From Shewanella sp. KX20019 (lineage in GTDB: Bacteria > Pseudomonadota > Gammaproteobacteria > Enterobacterales > Shewanellaceae): 64,000 nucleotides of DNA. The DNA lies in contig NZ_CP068437.1 in the NCBI RefSeq assembly GCF_016757755.1, positions 3,844,001 to 3,908,000 on the forward strand, given 5' to 3'. Made by a program: the position numbers and the translations under genes. The notes beneath the pieces were generated by a model. That model made no database searches. It saw nothing but the letters and a program-made list of their open reading frames with translations, and was not told the origin of the DNA. Below are positions 8,761-18,117 of the stretch, piece by piece; the first letter of the stretch is position 1, and each line of letters opens with the position of its first letter.

Positions 8761-10092
8761 TTACAGATCTGACTCGCGGATATAACGATATATCTCGGGA
8801 GTTTTCTCTGGTTTGGTATCGCCAATATGAATCGCTTTTTTAACTGCAGCTTGTGCTTCAGCAAAGGCGTCTTCAGTTTGAGCGTGAATAAATGCAATTG
8901 GCTTGTCAGCGCTAATTTCATCGCCGAGAGCACACACCTGGGTAAGACCTACGCTGTAATCAAGCTCATCACCCGGCTTACGACGTCCGCCGCCTAAGGT
9001 AACAACTGCAAGACCTAATTCGCGCGTATCCATTCCAGTAGCATAACCGGCTTGGTCAGCATAAATAGGACGAATAATTTTCGAATCCGGTAGATATTTG
9101 CCGTAGTTCTCGACAAAGTCTGTCGGTCCGCCAAGGCCTGATACCATACGGCCGAATATTTCTGCCGCTTTACCGTTATCCAGTACTTGGTTCAACTTAG
9201 CGCGAGCTTCAGCTTCATTACTGGCAAGGCCGCCCAGTGTCAGCATTTCAGCACAAAGACCCATGGTAACTTCGTAAAGGCGTGGATTACGGTATGCGCC
9301 GGTCATAAAGTCGACCGCTTCTTTCACTTCAACGGCATTACCCGCACAAGAAGCCAATACTTGGTTCATGTCCGTTAGCAGTGCGGTTGTCTTAGTGCCA
9401 GCACCGTTGGCTACTGCAGTGATACTGCGTGCTAGCTCTTCGGAGGCTTCATAAGTTGGCATGAATGCGCCAGTACCGACTTTAACGTCCATTGCCAGAG
9501 CATCAAGACCAGCTGCGAGCTTTTTGGAAAGAATAGAAGCAGTAATAAGTGAGATAGATTCGACTGTAGCGGTGTTATCACGAATAGAGTAAAAGCGTTT
9601 ATCGGCAGGAACAAGATCGCCAGTCTGGCCAATAATTGCGACGCCAGCTTCTTTTACCACTTTACGAAATAGCGCACTATCTGGTTCGGTGTTGTAACCA
9701 GGAATAGCGTCGAACTTATCGAGTGTACCACCGGTATGACCCAGTCCACGACCAGAAATCATCGGTACATAACCGCCACAAGCAGCAGCCATTGGGCCTA
9801 ACATCAAACTAATGACATCCCCCACACCGCCAGTTGAGTGTTTATCGATAATAGGACCGTTAAGGTCAAGAGATTTCCAATCTAGAACGGTACCAGAATC
9901 ACGCATTGAAGTGGTCAGCGCGATACGCTCGTCCATATTCATGTCGTTGAAGTAAACAGCCATACCAAGCGCAGCTATTTGACCTTCTGAAACAGTGTTG
10001 TTGGTGATGCCGTTAACGAAGAATTGGATCTCTTCAGTTGAAAGAACTTCAGCATTACGTTTTTTACGAATAATTTCTTGAGCTAAAAACAT
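8761..10092 (-). CDS. deoA: thymidine phosphorylase
   Basis: 443 aa, usual length. Converts thymidine and phosphate to thymine and 2-deoxyribose-1-phosphate. Family signature SGRGLGHTGGTLDK is present (about 112-125), with the downstream VGDVISLMLGP and KVGTGAFMPT segments. It sits between deoC (162 nt upstream) and deoB (13 nt downstream), the same order as the E. coli deo operon. Confidence 0.97.
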   Translation of the reverse strand: MFLAQEIIRKKRNAEVLSTEEIQFFVNGITNNTVSEGQIAALGMAVYFNDMNMDERIALTTSMRDSGTVLDWKSLDLNGPIIDKHSTGGVGDVISLMLGPMAAACGGYVPMISGRGLGHTGGTLDKFDAIPGYNTEPDSALFRKVVKEAGVAIIGQTGDLVPADKRFYSIRDNTATVESISLITASILSKKLAAGLDALAMDVKVGTGAFMPTYEASEELARSITAVANGAGTKTTALLTDMNQVLASCAGNAVEVKEAVDFMTGAYRNPRLYEVTMGLCAEMLTLGGLASNEAEARAKLNQVLDNGKAAEIFGRMVSGLGGPTDFVENYGKYLPDSKIIRPIYADQAGYATGMDTRELGLAVVTLGGGRRKPGDELDYSVGLTQVCALGDEISADKPIAFIHAQTEDAFAEAQAAVKKAIHIGDTKPEKTPEIYRYIRESDL

Positions 10093-10254
10093 GTACTACC
10101 TCCAAGAGTGTAACTGAATTCCCATTTATGGATGTTTTCAGTTAACAACCTGCTAAAGGGAATCAAAAGCCGTAATATAGTTACATACTAACGGACTTTT
10201 GATACACCTAATTAGATTTAGATCACACTTAACAACAAGCTTAATCAGTAAAGA

Positions 10255-11028
10255 TTAGTAACCTTGTGGTCCTTTTGCTTCATCACCCAACTCAAGCGTA
10301 TGCAGTAGGTTGGTTAGCAGACTAGAAGCGCCAAAACGGAATGAAGCAGGAGTAGCCCAATCATCACCAAGAAGACGTGCAGCAACACCTAAAAACTCTG
10401 CAGCAGCTGCAGCGTCTTTTACGCCGCCAGCTGGCTTAAAGCCAACTTTAGTGTTCTTTTCGCTAATCACAGTCATCATGATCTCAGCAGCTTCAAGCGT
10501 CGCGTTAACGGCAACTTTACCCGTAGAGGTCTTAATGAAGTCAGCACCTGCATCGATTGATAGCTCAGAAGCCTTACGAATAAGTGCAGGATCAGCAAGC
10601 ACACCTGACTCGATGATGACTTTTAAGATTGCTTCATCGCCACACGCTTCTTTACAGGCTTTAACGAGTTCGAAACCAACAGTCTCATTACCCGCCATTA
10701 GGGCACGGTATGGGAAAACGACATCAACTTCGTCTGCGCCGTAAGCGACAGCGGCACGGGTTTCCAATACTGCAATCGCAATATCATCGTTACCGTGTGG
10801 GAAGTTAGTCACTGTTGCAATCTTGATATCATCGCCACCAATCTCATTAAGCGTTTTGCGCGCGATAGGAATGAAGCGAGGGAAAATACAGATGGCAGCA
10901 GTATCACCAGCTGGCGTCTTAGCTTTATGACATAGATCGATTACCTTTTGATCGGTATCATCGTCATTTAGCGTAGTAAGATCCATTAAACTAATGGCTT
11001 GTTGTGCTGCTTTTTTTAAGTCGCTCAT
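10255..11028 (-). CDS. deoC: deoxyribose-phosphate aldolase
   Basis: 257 aa, near the 259 aa of E. coli DeoC. Cleaves 2-deoxyribose-5-phosphate to glyceraldehyde-3-phosphate and acetaldehyde, ending the deoxynucleoside route. The Schiff-base lysine lies in KVIIESG and the proton-relay lysine in VGFKPAGGVK; DFIKTSTGK is also typical. The frame runs 38 codons further upstream, but the ATG at 11026-11028 with a GGAGAG site matches the family N-terminus. It is the first gene of the deo cluster. Confidence 0.96.
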   Translation of the reverse strand: MSDLKKAAQQAISLMDLTTLNDDDTDQKVIDLCHKAKTPAGDTAAICIFPRFIPIARKTLNEIGGDDIKIATVTNFPHGNDDIAIAVLETRAAVAYGADEVDVVFPYRALMAGNETVGFELVKACKEACGDEAILKVIIESGVLADPALIRKASELSIDAGADFIKTSTGKVAVNATLEAAEIMMTVISEKNTKVGFKPAGGVKDAAAAAEFLGVAARLLGDDWATPASFRFGASSLLTNLLHTLELGDEAKGPQGY

Positions 11029-11498
11029 AATAGCTCTCCGAGACATATTCAAATATGAAAAATTTTGATAGAAATTTGTCGTATGGCTGCGCTTAGAAGT
11101 GGCTTTATTTTGATTATTGTTTTGGGCCGGGCCTTCGAGCATTGCCAGACCTTAAATGATGAACGGTAGTGAACCATATTCAACTTAAGGTCAATATTCA
11201 GGTATCCACATTGCAACATCTTGCGCTGCAATAATCTTGACACGAGTGTCACGACTTGAATCCATGAAGACCGGGAAGGGAGATAAATACTGCTTATGTC
11301 TGCCTTTCCGCGAAAAGTCCGTTTTAGCGCGTAATAAATCTTATATCACTTTCAATTAATGCTTACCTAAACAAGCTATCTAAATATAGTCCATGCTTAA
11401 GTAAAAATTAACAGTCTAATTCACATTGATTAGAGAATATTTAGAGCCGCGAAACATCGCGGCTCTGACATATACTTAACAATGTTTTAAGCGGCTGC
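11029..11498. promoter_or_regulatory. deoC upstream region with two dyads (CytR-like and unknown)
   Basis: 470 nt without a gene. It holds the hairpin after tsx (11443-11466) and two dyads upstream of deoC. ATTGCA-N11-TGCAAT (11210-11232) resembles CytR half sites. TGACAC-GA-GTGTCA (11238-11251) is a perfect 6-bp inverted repeat whose regulator I do not recognise. Both lie about 180-225 bp before the deoC start. Regulation of deo by CytR/CRP is known in E. coli; applying it here is inference. Confidence 0.35.
11443..11466 (-). terminator. hairpin after tsx
   Basis: A perfect 10-bp stem AGAGCCGCGA/TCGCGGCTCT with a 4-nt loop, 33 nt beyond the tsx stop. The tail is only moderately T-rich, so it may be a weak terminator or an RNA-stabilising hairpin. 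Confidence 0.55.
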
Positions 11499-12407
11499 TT
11501 AGAACTTGTAAGTAGCTGTTAGGTAATGAGCCCAACCCGTGCTTTCTAGGCCGAAAGTACCATCATCTTTAAGAAGGTACACATCTTTGTAACCCTTTAG
11601 GCCATAACCAAGTGCGTAGTTCTCTGAATGCCAATGCAGACCGAAGTATGCAGCGCCACCGCTTGAAGTAAATGTAGTATTTACGAAATCGCCGTTTTCG
11701 TCGTATGCGTTAACTTCGTCAGCACCGAACTGGTAATCAACATAACCTTGGAAAGAAACAAAGCTACCGTTGTCAAAGTTCATTACAGGCTTGAACCAGT
11801 TCATAGAGAACTGGTAACCATTCCACTCTTTAGCGTTAAAGTCATATGCGCCATATAAGTTCATGCCAGTTTTACCTAACCATGGAACCATAACGTCAGC
11901 ACCAATACCCCAGAATGACATATTCACATCGCCACCGCTTACAGTAACTTCGTTACCGCTGGTATCGTAAGTAGTATACTCGCCAGAGATTGCTCCGCCA
12001 CCCCAGTTGAATAGAGTAGAGAAGTAAACTTCTTGGATAGGACCTAGAGAAAGATCCCAACCAGTAATTGCATCGATAGAGAAACGAGGAGCAAACTTCA
12101 TGAACATCTTGCTATCACCAGCAGTTTTATCGCCTGAGCTGCTGTTAGCTAGATTGAATACATCAACATAACCATAAAGGTCTACAACACCAGCGCGGCC
12201 ACCAAATTCCATCTCTAGGTAATCGTGTCCGCCGTCATCAGCGTCAGAACGTGGAAGTTCGTTGAAAGCGTACATAGCATTGAACTGCATCCAGCTGTAA
12301 TCGCCAGAACGGATATCTTCGCCGCGATCTGCTGCGAAAGTTGGTGCTGCCATTGTTGCAGTAGCTGCTAGTGCTGTAGCTAGTGCGATAGTTTTAACGT
12401 TTTTCAT
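11499..12407 (-). CDS. tsx: Tsx-like outer-membrane nucleoside channel
   Basis: 302 aa with a signal peptide of about 25 residues (cleavage after PTFAA). The mature part is rich in aromatic, alternating beta-strand segments and ends in ATYKF with a terminal Phe, typical of outer-membrane barrels. It resembles the Tsx/OmpK nucleoside-channel family, and its place between nupC and deoC supports nucleoside uptake. Three ATG codons are close together; the one at 12405-12407 has GGGG six bases upstream and gives the usual MKNVK start. Family-level identity is firm; the name tsx rests partly on context. Confidence 0.85.
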   Translation of the reverse strand: MKNVKTIALATALAATATMAAPTFAADRGEDIRSGDYSWMQFNAMYAFNELPRSDADDGGHDYLEMEFGGRAGVVDLYGYVDVFNLANSSSGDKTAGDSKMFMKFAPRFSIDAITGWDLSLGPIQEVYFSTLFNWGGGAISGEYTTYDTSGNEVTVSGGDVNMSFWGIGADVMVPWLGKTGMNLYGAYDFNAKEWNGYQFSMNWFKPVMNFDNGSFVSFQGYVDYQFGADEVNAYDENGDFVNTTFTSSGGAAYFGLHWHSENYALGYGLKGYKDVYLLKDDGTFGLESTGWAHYLTATYKF

Positions 12408-12684
12408 CATCAACCCCATTTATTTATGGTTTGCCGCTCCACTTTATGAAGAGTCAGCGTTTCTTTTTTATGGCGTCGCATTTTACTTAATTTAAGTCAA
12501 ACTTCAACTGTATTAATGTAAAAAAGCGAACACTAAGTTTTAACATTAGGACAAAGTCATGATTTATCGACAGGTTAAGCTGTCATATCATTGTTATTGC
12601 CGTTTTTATGCCGAAAGGAACCCTAACCTTAGTTATTGATCATTTCGTGAAAATTCTTAATTGGAAAACGATTGACTTAATAGT

Positions 12685-12739
12685 GGCTCTACTCAATGGG
12701 AGTAGAGCCTAGATTGGGCGACGATTGTCGACCCAATCT
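12685..12739 (-). terminator. two tandem hairpins after nupC
   Basis: Two inverted repeats stand back to back: GGCTCTACT/AGTAGAGCC (12685-12709) and AGATTGGG/CCCAATCT (12711-12739), the second with an additional inner GAC/GTC stem. Neither has a clear T run. They begin 9 nt past the nupC stop and probably end or protect its mRNA. The rest of 12408-12684 upstream of tsx shows no feature I can name. Confidence 0.5.
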
Positions 12740-12747
12740 CTAAGTGC

Positions 12748-14022
12748 TTACAATGCTAGGAATAGACCTGCAAGTGTTGCACTCATAAGGTTTGCAAGCG
12801 ATGCCGCGATAACTGCACGAACACCAAGCTTAGCAAGGTCATGACGACGGCTTGGAGCCATAGCGCCTAGACCACCAAGTAGAATTGCGATTGAAGATAA
12901 GTTAGCAAATCCACATAGTGCGAATGAGATGATAGCTTTAGTTCTATCAGTCATAGCAACACCAGTTTCAGCAACAACTATACCGCCATCAGCAATATCT
13001 TTAAGGTAAGGTGCAAAGTTTAGGTAAGCGACGAATTCGTTAACAATGATCTTCTGACCAATGAATGAACCGGCAACCATTGCTTCACCCCAAGGCACAC
13101 CAATAAGGAATGCTAAAGGCATGAACACATAACCTAGGATAAGCTCAAGAGAAAGGTTCTCAAAGCCTACAAGTCCACCGATGCCACCTAACATACCGTT
13201 AAGCATTGCGATAAGACCAACGAATGCTAGTAGCATTGCACCAACGTTTAGTGCTAAATGCATACCAGAAGCAGCACCGGCAGCAGCAGCGTCGATGACG
13301 TTTGCAGGCTTATCAGTGTCTTCAGGCAGATCGCCCATTTCGTTTTTAGTTTCTTCAGTCTCTGGATGGATAAGCTTAGCCATCATCAGACCACCAGGAG
13401 CGGCCATGAAAGATGCAGCAACCAAGTACTCAATCTTAACGCCCATACCAGCATAACCAGCAAGTACCGCACCAGCAATTGATGCTAAACCACCAACCAT
13501 GATTGCGAATAGCTCAGAGTTTGTCATAGTCGCAATGAATGGACGTACAACAAGTGGCGCTTCAGTTTGACCAACGAAGATGTTTGCAGTAGCAGACATA
13601 GATTCTGTACGGCTTGTACCTAGTGCCTTCTGTAGACCACCACCGATAAACTTAATTACCAACTGCATGATGCCAAGGTAGTAAAGTACAGCGATCAAAG
13701 AAGAGAAGAAGATAATAACGGGCAGTACGCGGATAGCGAAGACAAAGCCAACACCGTTTGCGAACATAGCGTCAGTACCTAGACCACCAAATAGGAAGTC
13801 GATACCAGCTTGAGAATAACCAATAACATTGGCAACACCCATTGAAACACCGCCAAGCACTTCTTGCCCAACGGGTACATACAATACGAAACCACCGAAA
13901 GCGGCTTGAATTGCTAATGCACCTAAAACAGTACGTTTGTTAATTGCTTTTTTATTATTTGAAAGCCCGAAAGCGATCGCAAGTAAGGTGACCACCCCTA
14001 CTAAACTCATTAAAATATCCAT
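12748..14022 (-). CDS. nupC: NupC-family concentrative nucleoside transporter
   Basis: 424 aa inner-membrane protein with about ten hydrophobic segments. CNT-family hallmarks are visible: a gate region with VGQTEAPLVVRP, an EAMVAGSFIGQK segment, and a C-terminal GFANLSSIAILLGGLG. It should import nucleosides with a cation (H+ or Na+; the ion is not certain from sequence), feeding the deo enzymes. It is followed by tsx, the matching outer-membrane channel. A possible CRP-like site lies at 14164-14179. Confidence 0.92.
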   Translation of the reverse strand: MDILMSLVGVVTLLAIAFGLSNNKKAINKRTVLGALAIQAAFGGFVLYVPVGQEVLGGVSMGVANVIGYSQAGIDFLFGGLGTDAMFANGVGFVFAIRVLPVIIFFSSLIAVLYYLGIMQLVIKFIGGGLQKALGTSRTESMSATANIFVGQTEAPLVVRPFIATMTNSELFAIMVGGLASIAGAVLAGYAGMGVKIEYLVAASFMAAPGGLMMAKLIHPETEETKNEMGDLPEDTDKPANVIDAAAAGAASGMHLALNVGAMLLAFVGLIAMLNGMLGGIGGLVGFENLSLELILGYVFMPLAFLIGVPWGEAMVAGSFIGQKIIVNEFVAYLNFAPYLKDIADGGIVVAETGVAMTDRTKAIISFALCGFANLSSIAILLGGLGAMAPSRRHDLAKLGVRAVIAASLANLMSATLAGLFLAL

Positions 14023-14163
14023 TAACCATCACCCTATTGTTAATACTTTTTAATTATGTTGTTAACCAACCTTTTTCCGCGGTCGATTATACCCGACCGG
14101 AACTCTAAAAGCGTCGTATTGATCAAATTTTTGAAGTTTTATTTCAATGATTTCGTTAGTCAT

Positions 14164-14179
14164 TCTGATGCGAGTTACA
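14164..14179 (-). promoter_or_regulatory. possible CRP site upstream of nupC
   Basis: TGTAA-N6-TCAGA on the minus strand differs from the CRP consensus TGTGA-N6-TCACA at two of ten positions. It lies about 145 bp before the nupC start. Nucleoside uptake genes are CRP targets in enterics, so the match is plausible but weak. Confidence 0.3.
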
Positions 14180-14198
14180 TCTGTTTAATCAAAAAAAA

Positions 14199-15017
14199 CT
14201 AAAGGTCAAAGAGTTGCGTTACATTCAAATACAGCTGTTCTGATATAAGAACGTTAGTTTTTTTTTGTAAACTTGCCACTTTTTTGAGTAATAAAGGCAA
14301 AATCAATGGTGAGTTCCGATCATTTCCGCTACTTCGAGGGCTCATAGCAGGGGAATCTGTTTCCAATACAAATGCACTGAGAGGCAATTGCGCTACCGTT
14401 TGCTGCAGTTTTTTTGCGCTGTCATTTAGCAGCAAACCTCCGACCCCTAACTTGTAGCCTAAATTAACATAACGTAAAGCAAGCTCTGGTCCGCCATAAA
14501 AGCCATGGATCACCCCTTTTTTGGCATTATTGGCATTTTTTAGTAAATCCAGCATCTCTTCATGGCTTTTTACACAATGAATAATGAGAGGCAGATCAAA
14601 TTCTTCAGCTAAGGCGATTTGAGCTCTGAATACTGACAATTGTGTAGTGAAATTACTTTTATGTAACTTATCTAGGCCACACTCGCCAATAGCAACGAGT
14701 TTCGAAGCTTGACGCAAGCTCAACAATAGCTGTTTGAGATTAGGTAACGTTTGCTCTGTCATCGAGTGACAGAACCACGGATGCACACCTAGCGCAAAAG
14801 GACAATTATAGGCATTTGCAATACGAAGTTGATTAGACCATTTTTCTTCCGAAACCCCAGGGATCACAACTTGACTGATCCCCTGCTCCTTCATTTTTTG
14901 AAACAGTTCAGCTCTATCATGATCAAACTCTTGAAAGTCTAAATGTGCGTGGCTGTCTATTAGGGGACTCACTATGACATTTTCATTGGGGTCGGTTTTT
15001 GTACTTAATGGTTCCAT
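14199..15017 (-). CDS. TatD-family metal-dependent hydrolase (YjjV-like)
   Basis: 272 aa. TatD-type amidohydrolase fold: N-terminal HAHLD (His23 and His25) binds metal, GECGLD carries a metal-ligand Glu, IIHC and HGFYGG provide histidines, and ETDSPAM carries the late Asp. Such proteins are metal-dependent nucleases; the exact substrate of this one is not known. The closest E. coli relative in context is probably YjjV. It lies between nupC and prfC, with 240 nt separating it from prfC. Confidence 0.85.
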   Translation of the reverse strand: MEPLSTKTDPNENVIVSPLIDSHAHLDFQEFDHDRAELFQKMKEQGISQVVIPGVSEEKWSNQLRIANAYNCPFALGVHPWFCHSMTEQTLPNLKQLLLSLRQASKLVAIGECGLDKLHKSNFTTQLSVFRAQIALAEEFDLPLIIHCVKSHEEMLDLLKNANNAKKGVIHGFYGGPELALRYVNLGYKLGVGGLLLNDSAKKLQQTVAQLPLSAFVLETDSPAMSPRSSGNDRNSPLILPLLLKKVASLQKKTNVLISEQLYLNVTQLFDL

Positions 15018-15205
15018 ATCCGCTCAAGCTCCCTACTATTTAACTCGTTAGCGCTGTCACAATTGCATTTTAGTCCATCAGAGTGATACCAATAGCATTA
15101 TTAGCAACGAGTGCCAATAAAACTAGCCGGGCGCTTGATGAAAGTCCATTAAACCCCCTCTGAAACGAGCACCTTCAAGTAGGATGGGGATATATTTAAG
15201 CCAAT

Positions 15206-15235
15206 AAAAAACCCAAGCTTTAGCTTGGGTTTTTT
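15206..15235 (-). terminator. terminator after prfC
   Basis: Stem ACCCAAGCT/AGCTTGGGT with a 2-4 nt loop, T tract on the minus strand, 22 nt past the prfC stop. Confidence 0.85.
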
Positions 15236-15257
15236 AAAGGAACATAATCAGCTGGGA

Positions 15258-16838
15258 TTAGTTCTCACGCGTCTTAGCAAATTCGATATCTGGATAACGC
15301 TCCATCGACAAGTTTAAGTTAACCATTGTTGGCGCGATGTAAGTCAGGTTATCGCCACCATCAAGTGCTAAGTTCATGCTGCACTTACGTCTAAACTCAT
15401 CAAGCTTCTTATGGTCATCACAATACACCCAACGCGCTGTCGCTACGCTAATGGCTTCATATATTGCTTCAACTTTATATTCAGTCTTTAATCGACCAAC
15501 AACCACTTCAAACTGCAATACACCAACAGCACCAACAATGAGGTCATTGCTGTCTATTGGTCTAAAGACCTGCACAGCACCCTCTTCAGAAAGCTGTACT
15601 AGCCCTTTTAGCAACTGCTTTTGTTTTAACGGATCTCTAAGACGAATACGGCGGAACATTTCTGGAGCAAAGTTTGGAATACCGGTAAAACGCAGCTTTT
15701 CACCTTGAGTAAAGGTATCGCCAATACGAATGGTACCATGGTTATGTAAACCAATAATATCACCAGGATAAGCGGCCTCAGCCCGGTTACGGTCACCCGC
15801 CATAAAGGTCAGAGCATCGCTGACGTTTACATCTTTACCTAAGCGAACATGGTGCATTTTCATGCCCTGCTCATAACGACCGGAACAAACGCGCATAAAG
15901 GCGACGCGGTCACGATGCTTAGGATCCATATTGGCTTGGATCTTAAAGATAAATCCGCTGAACTTAGACTCTTCCGGCTCGATAACTCGCGTTTCGGTTT
16001 CACGCGTTTGAGGTGTCGGCGCCCACTCGACGATACCATCAAGAATATGGTCAACGCCAAAGTTACCCAGTGCGGTACCAAAGTAAACAGGTGTCAGTTC
16101 GCCTTTTAAGAACAACTCATGGTTAAACTCATGGGCAGCGCCAACAACAAGTTCCATCTCATCGCGCACTTCATCAGCATAGGTGCCGATAGCCTCATCA
16201 AGCTCAGGGTTATTCAAGCCCTTAATAATTCTTGAATCTTGTATTGTGTGCCCCATACCACCTTGATAAAGGATAACCTCATCACGAAGTAGGTGGTAAA
16301 CACCTTTAAACTCTTTACCTGCGCCAATCGGCCAAGTAATAGGTGCACATTTAATATTGAGCACCTCTTCAACTTCATCCATCAGCTCAATAGGATCGCG
16401 TATATCACGATCGAGCTTGTTCATGAAGGTGACAATTGGGGTGTCACGTAGACGAGTCACTTCCATCAATTTAATAGTACGTTGCTCAACACCTTTAGCT
16501 GAGTCAATAACCATTAAACATGAATCGACAGCCGTAAGCGTACGGTAAGTATCTTCAGAGAAGTCTTCGTGGCCAGGCGTATCAAGAAGGTTAACTAAGG
16601 CATCATTATATGGAAACTGCATCACTGAAGTGGTAATCGAGATACCACGATCTTTTTCCATCTCCATCCAGTCAGACTTAGCATGCTGACCTGACTTTTT
16701 GCCTTTTACCGTTCCCGCTTTTTGTAAAGCGTTGCCGAATAAAAGGACCTTTTCAGTAATGGTGGTTTTACCCGCATCTGGGTGAGAGATGATGGCGAAA
16801 GTGCGACGCTTGTCTACCTCAACTTTATAGCCTGACAT
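15258..16838 (-). CDS. prfC: peptide chain release factor 3
   Basis: 526 aa, usual RF3 length. Translational GTPase that recycles RF1/RF2 from the ribosome after termination. G motifs: ISHPDAGKTT (G1, about 16-25), DTPGHEDFSEDTYR (G3), and NKLDRD (G4). The RF3-specific N-terminal GKKSGQHAKSDWMEME stretch and the C-terminal domain III are present. It is a single gene with its own terminator; nlpI is downstream of none of it and forms a separate unit upstream. Confidence 0.97.
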   Translation of the reverse strand: MSGYKVEVDKRRTFAIISHPDAGKTTITEKVLLFGNALQKAGTVKGKKSGQHAKSDWMEMEKDRGISITTSVMQFPYNDALVNLLDTPGHEDFSEDTYRTLTAVDSCLMVIDSAKGVEQRTIKLMEVTRLRDTPIVTFMNKLDRDIRDPIELMDEVEEVLNIKCAPITWPIGAGKEFKGVYHLLRDEVILYQGGMGHTIQDSRIIKGLNNPELDEAIGTYADEVRDEMELVVGAAHEFNHELFLKGELTPVYFGTALGNFGVDHILDGIVEWAPTPQTRETETRVIEPEESKFSGFIFKIQANMDPKHRDRVAFMRVCSGRYEQGMKMHHVRLGKDVNVSDALTFMAGDRNRAEAAYPGDIIGLHNHGTIRIGDTFTQGEKLRFTGIPNFAPEMFRRIRLRDPLKQKQLLKGLVQLSEEGAVQVFRPIDSNDLIVGAVGVLQFEVVVGRLKTEYKVEAIYEAISVATARWVYCDDHKKLDEFRRKCSMNLALDGGDNLTYIAPTMVNLNLSMERYPDIEFAKTREN

Positions 16839-16959
16839 GTTTACCTGTAATTCTGGGAGTTTACAAAGGCGGCAATTATAGCTGTTCGCCTATATTTTGG
16901 CTACCAGTGCCGTCGCCTAAATCGATGCTGAAACTGATTTGAAATATCAACAGCTCAAT

Positions 16960-16988
16960 AAAAAAGCCTCCAGTCTGGAGGCTTTGTT
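16960..16988 (-). terminator. terminator after nlpI
   Basis: Stem GCCTC(CAG)/GAGGC flanked by A and T runs, 22 nt past the nlpI stop. Confidence 0.8.
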
Positions 16989-17009
16989 TAAAATAAATCA
17001 CAGTAAAGC

Positions 17010-17903
17010 TTAATTAACGACCTTTGCAATAGCAGCATTAACGCGAGCAAGCTCTAAACGCGCGTATCTGTGCTCAACAAAATCGTAGATATTAGTTGCC
17101 AGAGCCAGTCTAAAGTAGTTCGCGGCTTCGGTATTATCACCCCGCTGCTGGGCTATTTTAGCCATATAAAAATAGGCTTCACATAAACGCTCTGCATACT
17201 CATTTGGATGCTTTAAACCCTCTTTGGCTAATGAAAATACAGCTTCTTTATCTTTAGTTCCTAGATAGTAATCGACAAGCGCACTTGACCATGCATCTGG
17301 ATTCAATTTAGCGCGGTTAGCTGTCATTCTCAAAGTTGCGCTTTGCGCATCGACTTCTCTTTCTGCAAGATAGAGCCATAGCACACGGTAACCGTCCGAG
17401 GTGTCCTTGCTATAAAATGCGTCCATGTCAGATACTGCGAGTTCAGAGCGCTCGCCATAGTAAAGTGAAATGCCACGATTAAGATATGCATAATCATATT
17501 CAGGGGATAACTCTAACACGGCATCAAAAGCTTCATAGGCACTTTCGAACTCATTTTCTTGGGTGTAATAAATCCCAAGAAAATTATAAGCATCTGCTAG
17601 GTTTGGTTGTAATTTAAGTGCTTGATGAAAGTCGATACGGCTGAGAATTCGTAGACCGACACGATCATAAATCACACCGCGATCATAGTGAAAACGCGCA
17701 CGCTGTTCCTGCGTCAACTCCATGCTCGACAATATTTCATTGAGCTTAGCTAAGGTTATCTCTAATTTATAGTCAGGTGAAACAGGCGCAACTTTGATGG
17801 TGGCTTGTTGATTGCTACCTGACTGAGTTGATACACAGCCGGTCAGCAACATACTGATCCCAGTCATCACCACAATCACGGTAGTACGCATCTTTTGATT
17901 CAT
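17010..17903 (-). CDS. nlpI: TPR lipoprotein NlpI
   Basis: 297 aa. A signal sequence ends in a lipobox LLTGC with lipidated Cys23. The body consists of tetratricopeptide repeats, recognisable in the segments around 95-165 (for example ADAYNFLGIYYTQ and YDYAYLNRGISLYYG). NlpI is an outer-membrane lipoprotein adaptor that scaffolds cell-wall hydrolases and proteases. Its position directly downstream of pnp is the conserved enterobacterial order. About 214 bp with a strong terminator separates it from pnp. Confidence 0.93.
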   Translation of the reverse strand: MNQKMRTTVIVVMTGISMLLTGCVSTQSGSNQQATIKVAPVSPDYKLEITLAKLNEILSSMELTQEQRARFHYDRGVIYDRVGLRILSRIDFHQALKLQPNLADAYNFLGIYYTQENEFESAYEAFDAVLELSPEYDYAYLNRGISLYYGERSELAVSDMDAFYSKDTSDGYRVLWLYLAEREVDAQSATLRMTANRAKLNPDAWSSALVDYYLGTKDKEAVFSLAKEGLKHPNEYAERLCEAYFYMAKIAQQRGDNTEAANYFRLALATNIYDFVEHRYARLELARVNAAIAKVVN

Positions 17904-18073
17904 CCATTTAACCTTTTGAGTTCAGCAATAGCCCCAATAATAGCAACCCACTGGTGCGACTGCTATCAAGGAATTGAAAAATAATCTCATTTACACTAAT
18001 AATTAGCCTACGGCTGCGCCTATTCTGGACAATATACTCGTCTCAACAATGGCTAGCGTAAATGCCAGGCACA

Positions 18074-18100
18074 AAAAAGGAGGCCGTTTGGCCTCCTTTT
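18074..18100 (-). terminator. terminator after pnp
   Basis: Stem AAAAGGAGGCC/GGCCTCCTTTT with a 4-nt loop and a T run on the minus strand, 18 nt past the pnp stop. Confidence 0.9.
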
Positions 18101-18117
18101 AAACAAACCGTTATGGC

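Noticed and set aside
8748..8933. 62-codon N-terminal extension of deoB
   Set aside because: It overlaps the end of deoA and is unlike phosphopentomutase; the internal ATG has a ribosome site.
11049..11252. 67-codon open frame upstream of deoC
   Set aside because: It covers the dyads and leader of deoC and has no protein likeness.
12685..12739. Riboswitch upstream of tsx
   Set aside because: The two hairpins directly follow the nupC stop and lie nearly 280 nt from tsx; no known riboswitch core is visible.
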